Shown here: one piece after another, positions 28,149 to 36,841 of the stretch
How the letters are laid out: every line of letters starts with the position of its first letter
How positions within the stretch are numbered: position 1 is the first letter of the stretch
Assembly: GCF_004001065.1 (NCBI RefSeq)
Contig: NZ_BIML01000008.1
Span: 1 to 64,000, forward strand
Length of the DNA stretch: 64,000 bases
From: Paenibacillus xylaniclasticus
Lineage (GTDB): Bacteria; Bacillota; Bacilli; Paenibacillales; Paenibacillaceae
Direction: 5' to 3'
Made by a program: the position numbers and the translations under genes
The notes under the pieces: generated by a model
Database searches by the model: none
The model's input: only the letters and a program-made list of their open reading frames with translations
Told to the model about the DNA's origin: nothing

Positions 28149-29949
28149 AATAAATCTCTCGCTTTATTCGAACCTATTCACGATAGCAGTAAAGAACCAG
28201 AAACTAAATACATTAATTTTCATCCTTCTTTCTTTAGTAGAGGCCGTTATTCCTATCATCCAAGTTTATATTATCCAAAGTCTAATCGATGGGATCGTAG
28301 AGACACTTTATGGTGATGTTTCGATATCTCAAACTTTAATTACGGCTTCCGTTCAATTAGTTATTCATATGACAAGTTATATAATTGCCAGTTATAAATC
28401 GCTTGTCAAAACCAAATTAATACAAACGGCTACTTATACATTCGATCATTCCATTATCAATAAATTAATGGAGCTTCCATTAATATTTTTTGAGAAAACC
28501 GACAACTACAATTTAATAGATAGAGTTTCCAATGGTATGGGAAACAAGGCGATTACTGTTCTGATTATGATAATTGATATCGTCAAATATTCCATTACAT
28601 TAGTTGGATATTCTTTTCTTCTATTTAAGCTACACTGGTCTCTCGTATTCATATTAATTGTGTTATTAGTACCGTCGTTATTTTCAAGTTTATCGATATC
28701 CAAGGCGCAATATTCTCAAGCATTTTGGCAAACGCATAATTTAAGGAGAAGTAATTATCTTCTTGGTTTGTTTAGCAATCGGATCGTGCAAAAAGAGATA
28801 AAAATTTTTGGTCATGGAAAGTACTTGATAGAGCTGTGGAAATCTTTCCTCTGGCAAACGTCAAATGAACAGTATCAACTTGAAAAAACAGCAATTAAAA
28901 AGAGAGGCTCTATAACACTTCTTAATCAAGTTATTAATTTTATTTATGTATTAGTCATATTATGGTTTGTTGCGCAGAAGTATATATCTGCGGGGGAGTT
29001 TGTCGCATATTCTTCACTGCTGGCCGTCTGTATTAGTAATTTGGAATTAATTGCTCGTAATTTTGAGACTATTGGAAATTATAGTTTGGTAATGCAAGAA
29101 TACGTTGATTTTAATCGACTCGAGACGGAGCAACCAGCTGCTACAACGATGGACGAGAAGCCTGTATACGCGGAAGGGATTCAATTTAACAATGTGAGTT
29201 TCAGATATCCCAACGGTACCTTCGATGTACTAAAAAAAATTTCGTTCTCCATCAAGCCCGGGGAGACTGTGGCTGTTGTCGGCGATAATGGCTCCGGAAA
29301 GAGCACGTTAGCCAAATGTTTGACCGGACTATTTACTCCATCGGCTGGCTATGTTAGTTACAACAAGATAGATATTAGAAGGTTGCCAAAGTCAGAAGTG
29401 TTCAAAAGAATTACAGTAATGTTTCAAGATTTTGCAAAATATGAACTGACCATTAAGGAAAATATTACATTGTCCCATCCCTCGGGAGAGGATTCGGACA
29501 TATTTAACCGAGTAGTTGAACAATCTCATCTGATAGATCTCATGCAGTCGTTTCCGGATCAGGAGTTAACCAAATTAGGACCATCCCTTAATAACGGAAC
29601 GGAGTTATCAGGTGGGCAGTGGCAAAAAATTGCGTTTGCAAGAGCTTTATTTAAACAAGCTGAATTGGTTGTACTGGATGAACCGACGGCAGCAATTGAT
29701 CCAATTTCAGAAGCAGAGCTTCTTAATAGTATTGTTAAGTATTGCAAAGATAAGATGGCGCTCATAATTACGCACCGTCTAGCGATTTGTACTGATGTCG
29801 ATAAAATTATTGTGCTTCATGATGGTGAAATCGTCGAAATGGGGAGTCATGAACAATTGATCGCATTAAATGGAAGGTATTCTAGAATGTTTAAAGCGCA
29901 GGCTGATCATTATTTGAAAGGAGGTGATATTTATGTGCGGAACTATTGA
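28138..29949 (+). CDS. Peptide-type ABC exporter without peptidase domain
   Basis: 603 residues. A six-helix transmembrane domain (about 20-320) is fused to an ATPase domain. Walker A is GDNGSGKST, signature ELSGGQWQKIAFARAL, Walker B ELVVLDEPTAAIDP, and switch ITHRLAI. The signature LSGGQWQK is common in exporters of ribosomal peptides. There is no N-terminal C39 peptidase domain, consistent with a substrate lacking a double-glycine leader. The product most likely acts as a homodimer. Its 3' end contains the ribosome binding site and start of the cysteine-rich peptide gene, so the two are translated together. Confidence 0.87.
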   Translation: MVRKINLSLYSNLFTIAVKNQKLNTLIFILLSLVEAVIPIIQVYIIQSLIDGIVETLYGDVSISQTLITASVQLVIHMTSYIIASYKSLVKTKLIQTATYTFDHSIINKLMELPLIFFEKTDNYNLIDRVSNGMGNKAITVLIMIIDIVKYSITLVGYSFLLFKLHWSLVFILIVLLVPSLFSSLSISKAQYSQAFWQTHNLRRSNYLLGLFSNRIVQKEIKIFGHGKYLIELWKSFLWQTSNEQYQLEKTAIKKRGSITLLNQVINFIYVLVILWFVAQKYISAGEFVAYSSLLAVCISNLELIARNFETIGNYSLVMQEYVDFNRLETEQPAATTMDEKPVYAEGIQFNNVSFRYPNGTFDVLKKISFSIKPGETVAVVGDNGSGKSTLAKCLTGLFTPSAGYVSYNKIDIRRLPKSEVFKRITVMFQDFAKYELTIKENITLSHPSGEDSDIFNRVVEQSHLIDLMQSFPDQELTKLGPSLNNGTELSGGQWQKIAFARALFKQAELVVLDEPTAAIDPISEAELLNSIVKYCKDKMALIITHRLAICTDVDKIIVLHDGEIVEMGSHEQLIALNGRYSRMFKAQADHYLKGGDIYVRNY

Positions 29950-30124
29950 AGAATGCACGAGTAATCCATGCGGGGACAAAAAAATAAAATACAAGCATAG
30001 ATATACTTGTTCGCCTGTCGTTGTGACGGTTACCTGTTCTGTATTCGGACAAATGAAGCCATGTGATGGATACTGTTCCCATTGTAGCGTATATGTCGAT
30101 TCGGAATATGTTTCATGCTGTTAA
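29933..30124 (+). CDS. Cysteine-rich 63-residue peptide, candidate exported product
   Basis: 63 residues with ten cysteines (positions 2, 8, 13, 26, 35, 44, 48, 51, 62, 63), 16 percent of the sequence and an even number. It ends in a Cys-Cys pair. It begins MCGTIEEC with no hydrophobic signal, no double-glycine site and no recognisable leader. The middle is basic (KKIKYKHRY), followed by a beta-like VVVTVTC. The start is ATG 29933, preceded by the near-perfect AAAGGAGGTGAT with an 8-nt spacer. It overlaps the exporter's stop by 17 nt and is followed by a strong terminator. I read it as the product oxidised and exported by the genes upstream. Function (bacteriocin, signal or other) is not shown by sequence. 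Confidence 0.7.
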   Translation: MCGTIEECTSNPCGDKKIKYKHRYTCSPVVVTVTCSVFGQMKPCDGYCSHCSVYVDSEYVSCC

Positions 30125-30130
30125 TTAATA

Positions 30131-30168
30131 GGAAGGGGAGGATTTTCCTTCCCTTTCCTTTTTGCTTT
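30131..30168 (+). terminator. Terminator closing the peptide cluster
   Basis: GGAAGGGGAGGA (30131-30142) pairs with TCCTTCCCTTTCC (30146-30157 region) around a 3-nt loop with two G-T pairs. A T-rich tail follows, 6 nt after the peptide stop codon. Confidence 0.85.
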
Positions 30169-30216
30169 TATTAATGAAAAGTTTAAACATAACAATGATC
30201 GAGGTACTGTAAAGAT

Positions 30217-31530
30217 ATGAAAACTAAGCTGCTTTTAATCATAATGCTCACTTCTTTAATACTTGTTAGTTGCTCGAACCGTCCTCAGGAATCGGGCAAG
30301 ACGGTAACGTTAACTATACTGGGTACGAGCGAAATGGTATTTAATGAACAATACGGCAATGTATTTTTAGCTACGCATCCTAACTATGATCTTCGATTCA
30401 TATCTGCTGCGGATTATATTCTGAACGGGGTCGAACCTATAGAGGCTTTTAACCAATTGATGGATAAAGAGAAGCCGGATATCGTGTTGCTGTCCAGCAA
30501 TGATTATACTTATTTGACGGGCAAGGAAAAATTAGCGCCGCTGAATAGTTATATCAACAAAAATAGACATAACATTTCGGACATTACACCTGGGATAATG
30601 GATTTCTTGAAGAATGATGCGGGCGAAATATTTGGACTGGCACCTACATTTACAGGTACGGGACTATACTACAATAAGAAGCTGTTCGAAGAAAACGGTG
30701 TTCCTCTGCCAACTAATGGGATAACGTGGGATGAGCTCTTTATACTGGCGCAGCGATTTGCCGGTAGTAATAACGAAGGAGAAGTATTCGGATATTACAG
30801 TAACGATGTCGAGAATCCGTTTATGATGGCGCTTAATATCGGTCAAAATAAAGGATTAACCTTGTATAACGGGAAGACGTTCGCTTTAGGTACTGAACCA
30901 TGGAAGCATGTTTTTCAACAAGTGGCGGATTGCTTCAAGGAACGAATTTGTTGGGACCCTAGCCAAACAGACTCAATGCCGACAACAGACCGGGGAGCGA
31001 TCGAGAAGCGAAGTTATCCTTTCCTTCAAGGCAATGTCGCATTAGCGTTGGACAGTTCGTATCTTTACTACTTGTTGAAATCGAACCAAGAACGTTATAA
31101 GGATTTGGATTGGGGTCTTGTTACGATGCCGGGAAGCGGGGAGCACCCCGTGACAGGAACGAATATATATCTCACAGACATATTTTCGATTCCTTCCGAT
31201 TCTATTCAGCAGGATGAAGCTTGGGAATTTATTGAGTATGTAACGGGCGATCAATACAGCCGACTGCTTCCGCGATTAAATCCGGACGATTTGCCTGTGC
31301 GGTTAACGGAAGAGAGGAAGAACGACGAGACGTCCGTTTTCTATGCATTCGATCGTATTAGCAATCATTTATACGACAGTTTGCGGCAGTTGTCTTCGTC
31401 CGCCATACAGAAGCTGGATGAGACGGGCCGCGCTAATATGAACAATGTCATTATGGGTCAAATGACGCTCGAAGAAGCGATTCAAAACATTGAATTCGAA
31501 ATAGAAGCTAAGATGAGTCAAGCAGAATAG
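30217..31530 (+). CDS. Solute-binding lipoprotein
   Basis: 437 residues. A short signal ends in the lipobox LVSC (Cys19). The body is a family-1 extracellular solute-binding fold (VTLTILGTSEMVFNEQ, GLAPTFTGTGLYYNKKLFEENGVPLPTNGITWDEL, FLQGNVALALDSS). No permease or ATPase genes are near, so it is an orphan binding protein. It sits directly downstream of the peptide cluster but beyond a strong terminator. It may be unrelated, or it could bind a peptide or sugar outside the cell. Base composition is intermediate between the cluster and the rest of the window. Confidence 0.82.
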   Translation: MKTKLLLIIMLTSLILVSCSNRPQESGKTVTLTILGTSEMVFNEQYGNVFLATHPNYDLRFISAADYILNGVEPIEAFNQLMDKEKPDIVLLSSNDYTYLTGKEKLAPLNSYINKNRHNISDITPGIMDFLKNDAGEIFGLAPTFTGTGLYYNKKLFEENGVPLPTNGITWDELFILAQRFAGSNNEGEVFGYYSNDVENPFMMALNIGQNKGLTLYNGKTFALGTEPWKHVFQQVADCFKERICWDPSQTDSMPTTDRGAIEKRSYPFLQGNVALALDSSYLYYLLKSNQERYKDLDWGLVTMPGSGEHPVTGTNIYLTDIFSIPSDSIQQDEAWEFIEYVTGDQYSRLLPRLNPDDLPVRLTEERKNDETSVFYAFDRISNHLYDSLRQLSSSAIQKLDETGRANMNNVIMGQMTLEEAIQNIEFEIEAKMSQAE

Positions 31531-31537
31531 GGATATT

Positions 31538-31575
31538 GGCCGATCGGAATGGTTCCGGTCGGTCATATTTATTTA
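31538..31575 (+). terminator. Terminator after the binding lipoprotein
   Basis: GGCCGATCGGAA pairs with TTCCGGTCGGTC (two G-T pairs, 3-nt loop), followed by ATATTTATTTA. Confidence 0.8.
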
Positions 31576-31653
31576 TCGCTAATAAGAACGTTGTACAGTA
31601 TTCTGTTCCTTGCGGTATGCGGGGATTTTGGTTAACATGAAGGAAAGTTAGGT

Positions 31654-32772
31654 GTGGTTAATGTCCGGGGCAGCATTATGGGGAACGGAGCGGGAATGGG
31701 CATGAATATGATCAAATGCGCCGATTGCAGCGTCGAGAAGCCGCCGGAATCGTATCCGAAGCGGTCCGGGCGCGGGACGCGGCGCAGTATATGCCGCAGC
31801 TGCCTAAGAACGCGTAAGCGGCTCAAAGCCGATGCGGCGGCTCGGGAAGAGGAGAGCGAAGAACGTCTAGGAGCGCAAGCGCTTTATAAGGATGAGAGGG
31901 AAGAGGCTGTATGGCCTGCAGCAATTGAGCAGGCCGCATCGCAGGAAAGCGGTGAGGAGAAGCAGCGTTTGCGTGATGTGACCAAGGAGGCTGATGCCGA
32001 TCCGCGCCACAAGAAGCGAAAGCGCACACGCCGCCGGAAGCACGGAGGTAAGGCGAAGAAGGCGCCGCAAAGCGGCGAGCTGATGGTCGAAGGCGATAGA
32101 ACTGACGCCGGTCGAACGATCGGCGATGAGGCGGAGCCTGCTGCTGAATTCGTTAAAGCTGCGGACGGTACGATAGAACCCGAATCTGGGGACATTGATT
32201 CGGCAAGCCCGCACGGGGAAGCGGAAACCAGCAAGGATGGTGATGAAGCGAAGCCGGCTAAGCGCAAGCGCAAAAGAAAACGGCGCCGCAAAGGAAAGCG
32301 TGCTGTCGAGAAGGATACGGAAGCGTTGGAGCCGAAGCGGGCGGCCGTGAGGCCGCCAGATAAGAAGATTATGCCGTTTAAGGGTCCATTCGTATTTGAT
32401 TCATCGCTGCTAAATGACAAAGGCACGGGCATGATTCGGCTGCGGGGACGCCGCGAAACGGGCAAGCGCTGGCATACCGAGATTGAGAAGGATATCGCGG
32501 TACGAATGGTGAACGAAGGCGCAGCGGGCATTATTCATCCGAGGCTTATTCATAAGCTGTATACGAAGAGCGATTTCAGACTTCTTATTTTGCAGCGAGA
32601 CAATTATGTTTGCCGTTATTGCGGCCGATACGGCGATACGATCGATCATGTCTTACCGAAGTCGAAGGGCGGACTATCGTCGCCGATGAACTGCGTGTGC
32701 GCTTGCAGCGAATGTAATCTGCTTAAGGCGGATAAGCTTCATTTTCCGTTTTCGAATGAAATAGATGGATGA
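31654..32772 (+). CDS. HNH endonuclease with basic linkers
   Basis: 372 residues. The N-terminal CADC...CRSC motif (about 22-50) is a small C4 zinc knuckle. Residues about 60-245 are low complexity, with acidic stretches and two strongly basic patches (KKRKRTRRRKHGGKAKK and KRKRKRKRRRKGKR). The C-terminal HNH nuclease has NYVCRYCGRYGDTIDHVLPKSKGG and NCVCACSECNLLKADK, with the zinc cysteines and the DH metal-site pair intact. GTG 31654 follows AAGGAA by 8 nt; later ATG codons at 31678-31708 are alternatives. It is a single gene. A role in DNA repair, restriction or mobile DNA is possible; the context does not decide. Confidence 0.8.
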   Translation: MVNVRGSIMGNGAGMGMNMIKCADCSVEKPPESYPKRSGRGTRRSICRSCLRTRKRLKADAAAREEESEERLGAQALYKDEREEAVWPAAIEQAASQESGEEKQRLRDVTKEADADPRHKKRKRTRRRKHGGKAKKAPQSGELMVEGDRTDAGRTIGDEAEPAAEFVKAADGTIEPESGDIDSASPHGEAETSKDGDEAKPAKRKRKRKRRRKGKRAVEKDTEALEPKRAAVRPPDKKIMPFKGPFVFDSSLLNDKGTGMIRLRGRRETGKRWHTEIEKDIAVRMVNEGAAGIIHPRLIHKLYTKSDFRLLILQRDNYVCRYCGRYGDTIDHVLPKSKGGLSSPMNCVCACSECNLLKADKLHFPFSNEIDG

Positions 32773-32779
32773 AAGCATT

Positions 32780-32823
32780 ACGACGAGGACTGCCGCGGAA
32801 GCGAACGGCCTGCGTCGTTTTTT
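32780..32823 (+). terminator. Terminator after the HNH gene
   Basis: ACGACG (32780-32785) pairs with CGTCGT (32813-32818), with an inner GCCG/CGGC pairing, followed by six Ts. A second hairpin (ACCTCCA...TGGAGG, about 32845-32881) could end transcripts of the minus-strand gene beyond. Confidence 0.72.
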
Positions 32824-32980
32824 GCCTGCGGACAAAATGAAAACACCTCCAAGCTGTCCTCCGCATCATACGATCTGGAGGCATTTCTTGTTGGTGTTTT
32901 GATTTGTCTCACGTTATAGGGGCAGTTCCGTTTAATCGATTAAACAACTACCTGCTGTAGTATATCAATTACGGTAGAAT

Positions 32981-33777
32981 CTACCGAAGCATCAAAATTA
33001 CGGGCAATGCCGTTGAACTCATCATATTGATTAGATCATCCGTTACGAGAACCCTTGGGCGAATAACGCCTTGTCCATTGGTGTAATCCTCCATAATCAT
33101 GTAACGCATGTTGTTATTTTGGACCATTGGAGCCAATGAAGAATAGCTAAGAACGGTTTGAAAATAGGATTCATCCGGTACAAACGAATCTTTATAGAAT
33201 GCTTGCAAAGCTATAGCCTGCTCTGAATACAGCGAGTAGATCGCGCACTCGCGATTAAGTATTTTCCACTGTGACCCCTCGTATATCGTTATCTGAGGAA
33301 ATAGATCTTGGAACGGCGCCGTTCGTTCTGCGACTGCAGTAACGATGCCGTCATTTTCGGTGTACAGTAGATTGTGTTTAAATGCTTGTCCTATAGATCG
33401 AGGGATATAGTTTACAAAACTTTGATCTAAATTCCGGTCAAGGAAGCCCCTTATCGTCTGTTGATTGGCAAGAGCAAAATCTTGGCCGCTTAAAATAATA
33501 TAGTGCGTCCATGGTAGATCAAGATCAAGCAAAAGTTTTATGGCTTGCAGCTCGATTTCTACCAACGACCAGTCGCCCCACGCAGCGTTAATTGGTGGCA
33601 AAACGTATAGGTTTGAGCATTGCTTAGACAGGACATTTACAAGGTCATGTGTATCTTGGGGAGCTTTAGCGTCCACATGCACGGCATAGTGATTATCCTT
33701 GTTGTAAATGGCTTTCAGAAGCCTGGACAAATGCTCCGATTACCGTGACTCATGATGCAATATGCTATTCCTGCCAA
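32981..33777 (-). pseudogene. GT14 (Branch-type) glycosyltransferase, frameshifted
   Basis: The long open frame (from a TTG at 33730) encodes 249 residues typical of core-2/I-branching-like glycosyltransferases: HYAVHVDAK, NAAWGDWSLVEIELQAIKLLL, YIILSGQDFAL and FVPDESYFQTVL. It lacks the family N-terminus. That N-terminus is found just upstream in another phase: AGIAYCIMSHGN, starting at TTG 33777 with GGAGGG 7 nt before it. A single missing base near 33739-33741 would join it to SEHLSRLLKAIYNK. The gene is thus broken by a one-base frameshift, or the sequence has an error here. If intact it would transfer a sugar to a cell-surface or spore acceptor. Confidence 0.75.
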
Positions 33778-33946
33778 TTGTGTGCCCTCCATGTAATGAA
33801 TTGATATTCGGCGGTTCAGATTCTGCACTTGCTGTACAGTATCATTGCGATGATCTAAGGTGAGTCAGGATCGATGTAAGTCAATGATTACATTATGGTG
33901 TCTTCAGTCTACAATTTGCAACATCCTCTTTACGGTGGTTGCGGCC

Positions 33947-34921
33947 TTAATTTAACCGATATACAGCGAATGGTTCGCCATACCGGAGCGGAGCGCTCAG
34001 CGTATCGAGCTCGTCGATCAGCTCGGCAGCCGGCTGCAGCTCTACGCTGTCGAGATTCGCTTCAAGCTGCTCCGCGCTGGTGGCGCCGACGATGACGGTT
34101 GCAACGGCCGGACGCTGCATGAGCCAGCTTAGCGATAGCGCCGCTGGGGTGCAGCCCGCTTGGCTTGCAAGAGCGGCGACGCGCTCGCCTAGCGCGATTC
34201 GATCCTCGGTCAGAAATCTGGCGAACCCGGGATCTTTGTCAGCGCGGGAGCCGGCCGGCAGCGCTGAAATACCTGCGTACTTGCCGGTCAGAATGCCGCC
34301 GGCGAGCGGGAAGTAAGGGATGATGCCGACGCCTTGATCGAGGCACAGCGGGACAAGCTCGGTCTCCGGCGTCCGATCGGCAAGCGAATAGCTTGTCTGC
34401 GTTGAGACGTAACGGTTAAGGCCGAGCCGCTCGCTCGTACCGAGCGCCTTCATAAGCTCCCATGCAGCGTAGTTGGATGCGCCGATGTAGCGGACTTTGC
34501 CGGAGCGAACCATATCGTCTAGCGTTCGCAGCGTTTCTTCAAGCGGTGTGTTAGGATCGAACGTATGAATCTGATACAGATCGACGTATTCGGTTCGAAG
34601 GCGACGTAGGCTGCTCTCCAGCTCGCGCATCAGATGATGGCGGGACGAGCCACGGTCATGAATGCCTGGTCCGCACGGCAGCCCGGCCTTTGTGGCGAGA
34701 ATGGCCTCATGCCTGCGTCCTTGCAGCGCTCCGCCGATAATCCGCTCGGATTCGGTAGCGGCATAGATATTTGCGGTATCAATAAAATTGATGCCGCGGT
34801 CTAGTGCGAGATGAATGATCGCTTTGGAGGCTGCTTCGTCTGCCCGCTTGCCGAAGGCATTCGTGCCAAGGCCGAGCGCGGACAATTTCAATCCACTGTT
34901 CCCCAGGTAACGGTATTGCAT
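33947..34921 (-). CDS. Aldo/keto reductase
   Basis: 324 residues and an NADPH-dependent TIM-barrel oxidoreductase. Landmarks: GLKLSALGLGTNAFG, NFIDTANIYA (Asp and Tyr of the catalytic tetrad), AILATKAGLP (Lys), LYQIHTFDP (His), GASNYAAWEL and the C-terminal cofactor segment VIVGATSAEQLEANL. The start ATG 34921 has GGAGGAG 7 nt upstream. It resembles the YghZ/Kv-beta-like group. The substrate is unknown. It is a single gene, 55 nt or more from its neighbours. Confidence 0.9.
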   Translation of the reverse strand: MQYRYLGNSGLKLSALGLGTNAFGKRADEAASKAIIHLALDRGINFIDTANIYAATESERIIGGALQGRRHEAILATKAGLPCGPGIHDRGSSRHHLMRELESSLRRLRTEYVDLYQIHTFDPNTPLEETLRTLDDMVRSGKVRYIGASNYAAWELMKALGTSERLGLNRYVSTQTSYSLADRTPETELVPLCLDQGVGIIPYFPLAGGILTGKYAGISALPAGSRADKDPGFARFLTEDRIALGERVAALASQAGCTPAALSLSWLMQRPAVATVIVGATSAEQLEANLDSVELQPAAELIDELDTLSAPLRYGEPFAVYRLN

Positions 34922-35092
34922 AAGATGGCTCCTCCTCAATAGACGATTGGTTTAAGCTCTATGGATCGGGTCCCATTATAGCGAGTCGCACACTAGGGTG
35001 CAAGATCGTCTCATTGGCTGGCGTGCTGCGGTGCATGGTGCACAACGGGCCGGCATTCTTTTGTAACCGATTCTGAAAAAAGGTCCAGCGCA

Positions 35093-35121
35093 TTGAGCCG
35101 CTGCGAGGAGACTTCTATAAT
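35093..35121 (+). promoter_or_regulatory. Promoter of the nucleoside ABC transporter operon
   Basis: TTGAGC (35093-35098) and a perfect TATAAT (35116-35121) are separated by 17 bp, 35 nt upstream of the ATPase start codon. Confidence 0.72.
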
Positions 35122-35156
35122 AGCGGTAAAATGAGCGAAGGGACGCGGTGAGTCTC

Positions 35157-36839
35157 ATGAGCATCCAGCATGCGTCAAGCGGCGATTCTGTATATGCAGC
35201 AGCTGATAATCCGGCTGAATATTCCGTTGAGATGTCGGGCATTCGCAAAACGTTCGGAAGCACAGTCGCGCTAGGCGGCGTTGATCTGAACGTGGCGCGA
35301 GGCGAGATTCATGCGCTGCTCGGCGAGAACGGGGCAGGCAAAAGCACGCTGATGAGCGTGCTTTTCGGCATCTATAGGCCAGATGCCGGAACAGTGAAGG
35401 TAAGCGGCTGTGAAGCGCGTATTCGCTCGCCGAAAGAAGCGTACGGATATGGTATCGGGATGGTGCATCAGCATTTTCGGCTCGTCTCCTCCATGACAGC
35501 CTTGGATAATATTGTACTCGGGGAGGCTGGTGGATTCGCTGATCTATGGAGAGGGGGAGCTTGGAAACGGCGCAAGAGTGCGGAGATCGCACGGTTGTGC
35601 GAGCAGTATCGGCTGTTCATTCCGCTGGACCGTCCGGTTTGGCAGCTGTCGGTTGGGGAGCAGCAGCGGATTGAAATCATGAAGACGCTGTATCGGCAAT
35701 GTAATGTTATCGTGCTGGATGAACCGACAGCTGTACTGACGCCGCAAGAGGCGGACGATTTGCTCTTAACGCTGAAGGAGCTGAAAAAGGACGGTAAGAC
35801 GGTCATTCTTACGACTCATAAGCTGCGTGAGGTTATGGCTGCATGTGACCGGATATCGGTCATGCGGCGAGGAATGATGGTGCGGACGGTGCGCACTGCG
35901 GATACGAATGAACGGCAATTAGCTGAATGGATTATGGGCAGGGAACGGGAGGAAGAGCGAGCGGAATTGTCATCGCAGCGGCCCTTGAACCAAGCGGACG
36001 GCAAGCCGCTGCTGAAGCTGCGCGGTGTGCAAGCGCTTGGCGATCACGGCGAGCCTGCGCTGCAAGGGTTCGACCTTTCCGTGCATAGAGGTGAGATTGT
36101 GGGCGTTGCCGGCGTCGCCGGGAACGGGCAGAAGGAGCTTGCCGAGGTTATCGCCGGAAGTCGGCCGCGCGTTGGCGGCGAGCTGTGGTTGAATGGCGAG
36201 CTGATTCGTCAAGCATCGATTAAAGGGATGCTTCGACGCAGCGTCGGGTATGTGCCGGAGAATCGAATGAAGACCGGCTTGGCAGGTGGTCTCGATGCAG
36301 TGGACAATCTTCTCATGAAATCATACCGCAGCCGAGAGCGGTCTCTCTTCGGCTTTATGCGCCGGAAGGCAAATGCGGCTTGGGCGGAATCGTTGGTTGA
36401 ACAGTTCGCCGTTCGGATGCCGGACGTTGCAACGCCGGTGCGAATGCTGTCCGGGGGCAATCAGCAGAAGCTGTTGTTCGCCCGGGAGCTGGAGCGGCGG
36501 CCGCTCCTTATGCTGGCAGTACATCCAACGCAAGGGCTGGACGTCGGCGCAGCGGACGCTGTGCATCGGCTGCTTCGGCGGCTGCGAGACGAAGGAAGCG
36601 GCATTCTTCTGATTTCCGAGGATCTCGATGAGCTGATGAGGCTCGCAGACCGGATCGTCGTTGCTTATAACGGAGCGGCTAATGGCGAGTTTATAGCGGC
36701 AGAGGCGACGCGTACAGACATCGGCCTGCGGATGGCCGGATTGGCGGAGAAGACAGCTGTAAAGGAGCAGAACGGTCGGCTGCAAGCGATAAGGCTGACA
36801 GCCCCGGCAGACGGGCGATCATCTGAGGGAGGGCGATAG
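35157..36839 (+). CDS. Nucleoside-type ABC importer ATPase (NupO-like)
   Basis: 560 residues with two tandem ATPase domains, as in sugar and nucleoside importers. Domain 1 has GENGAGKST, the signature region LSVGEQQRIEIMKTLYR and Walker B VIVLDEPTAVLTP. Domain 2 has GVAGNGQKEL, MLSGGNQQKLLFARELERRP and Walker B LMLAVHPTQGLD, in which the usual acidic pair is replaced, as is common in the second domain of this family. The start is ATG 35157 or GTG 35148; neither has a strong site. It drives the two permeases that follow (gaps of 2 and 1 nt). Confidence 0.88.
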   Translation: MSIQHASSGDSVYAAADNPAEYSVEMSGIRKTFGSTVALGGVDLNVARGEIHALLGENGAGKSTLMSVLFGIYRPDAGTVKVSGCEARIRSPKEAYGYGIGMVHQHFRLVSSMTALDNIVLGEAGGFADLWRGGAWKRRKSAEIARLCEQYRLFIPLDRPVWQLSVGEQQRIEIMKTLYRQCNVIVLDEPTAVLTPQEADDLLLTLKELKKDGKTVILTTHKLREVMAACDRISVMRRGMMVRTVRTADTNERQLAEWIMGREREEERAELSSQRPLNQADGKPLLKLRGVQALGDHGEPALQGFDLSVHRGEIVGVAGVAGNGQKELAEVIAGSRPRVGGELWLNGELIRQASIKGMLRRSVGYVPENRMKTGLAGGLDAVDNLLMKSYRSRERSLFGFMRRKANAAWAESLVEQFAVRMPDVATPVRMLSGGNQQKLLFARELERRPLLMLAVHPTQGLDVGAADAVHRLLRRLRDEGSGILLISEDLDELMRLADRIVVAYNGAANGEFIAAEATRTDIGLRMAGLAEKTAVKEQNGRLQAIRLTAPADGRSSEGGR

Positions 36840-36841
36840 AT

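Noticed and set aside
31884-32531. Long minus-strand open frames opposite the HNH gene
   Set aside because: They arise from the Lys/Arg/Ala-rich low-complexity coding of the plus strand and have no start site or family resemblance.
32840-32885. ACCTCCA/TGGAGG hairpin as a separate regulatory element
   Set aside because: It is best explained as a terminator for transcripts of the convergent GT14-type gene, or as a weak second stop for the HNH gene.
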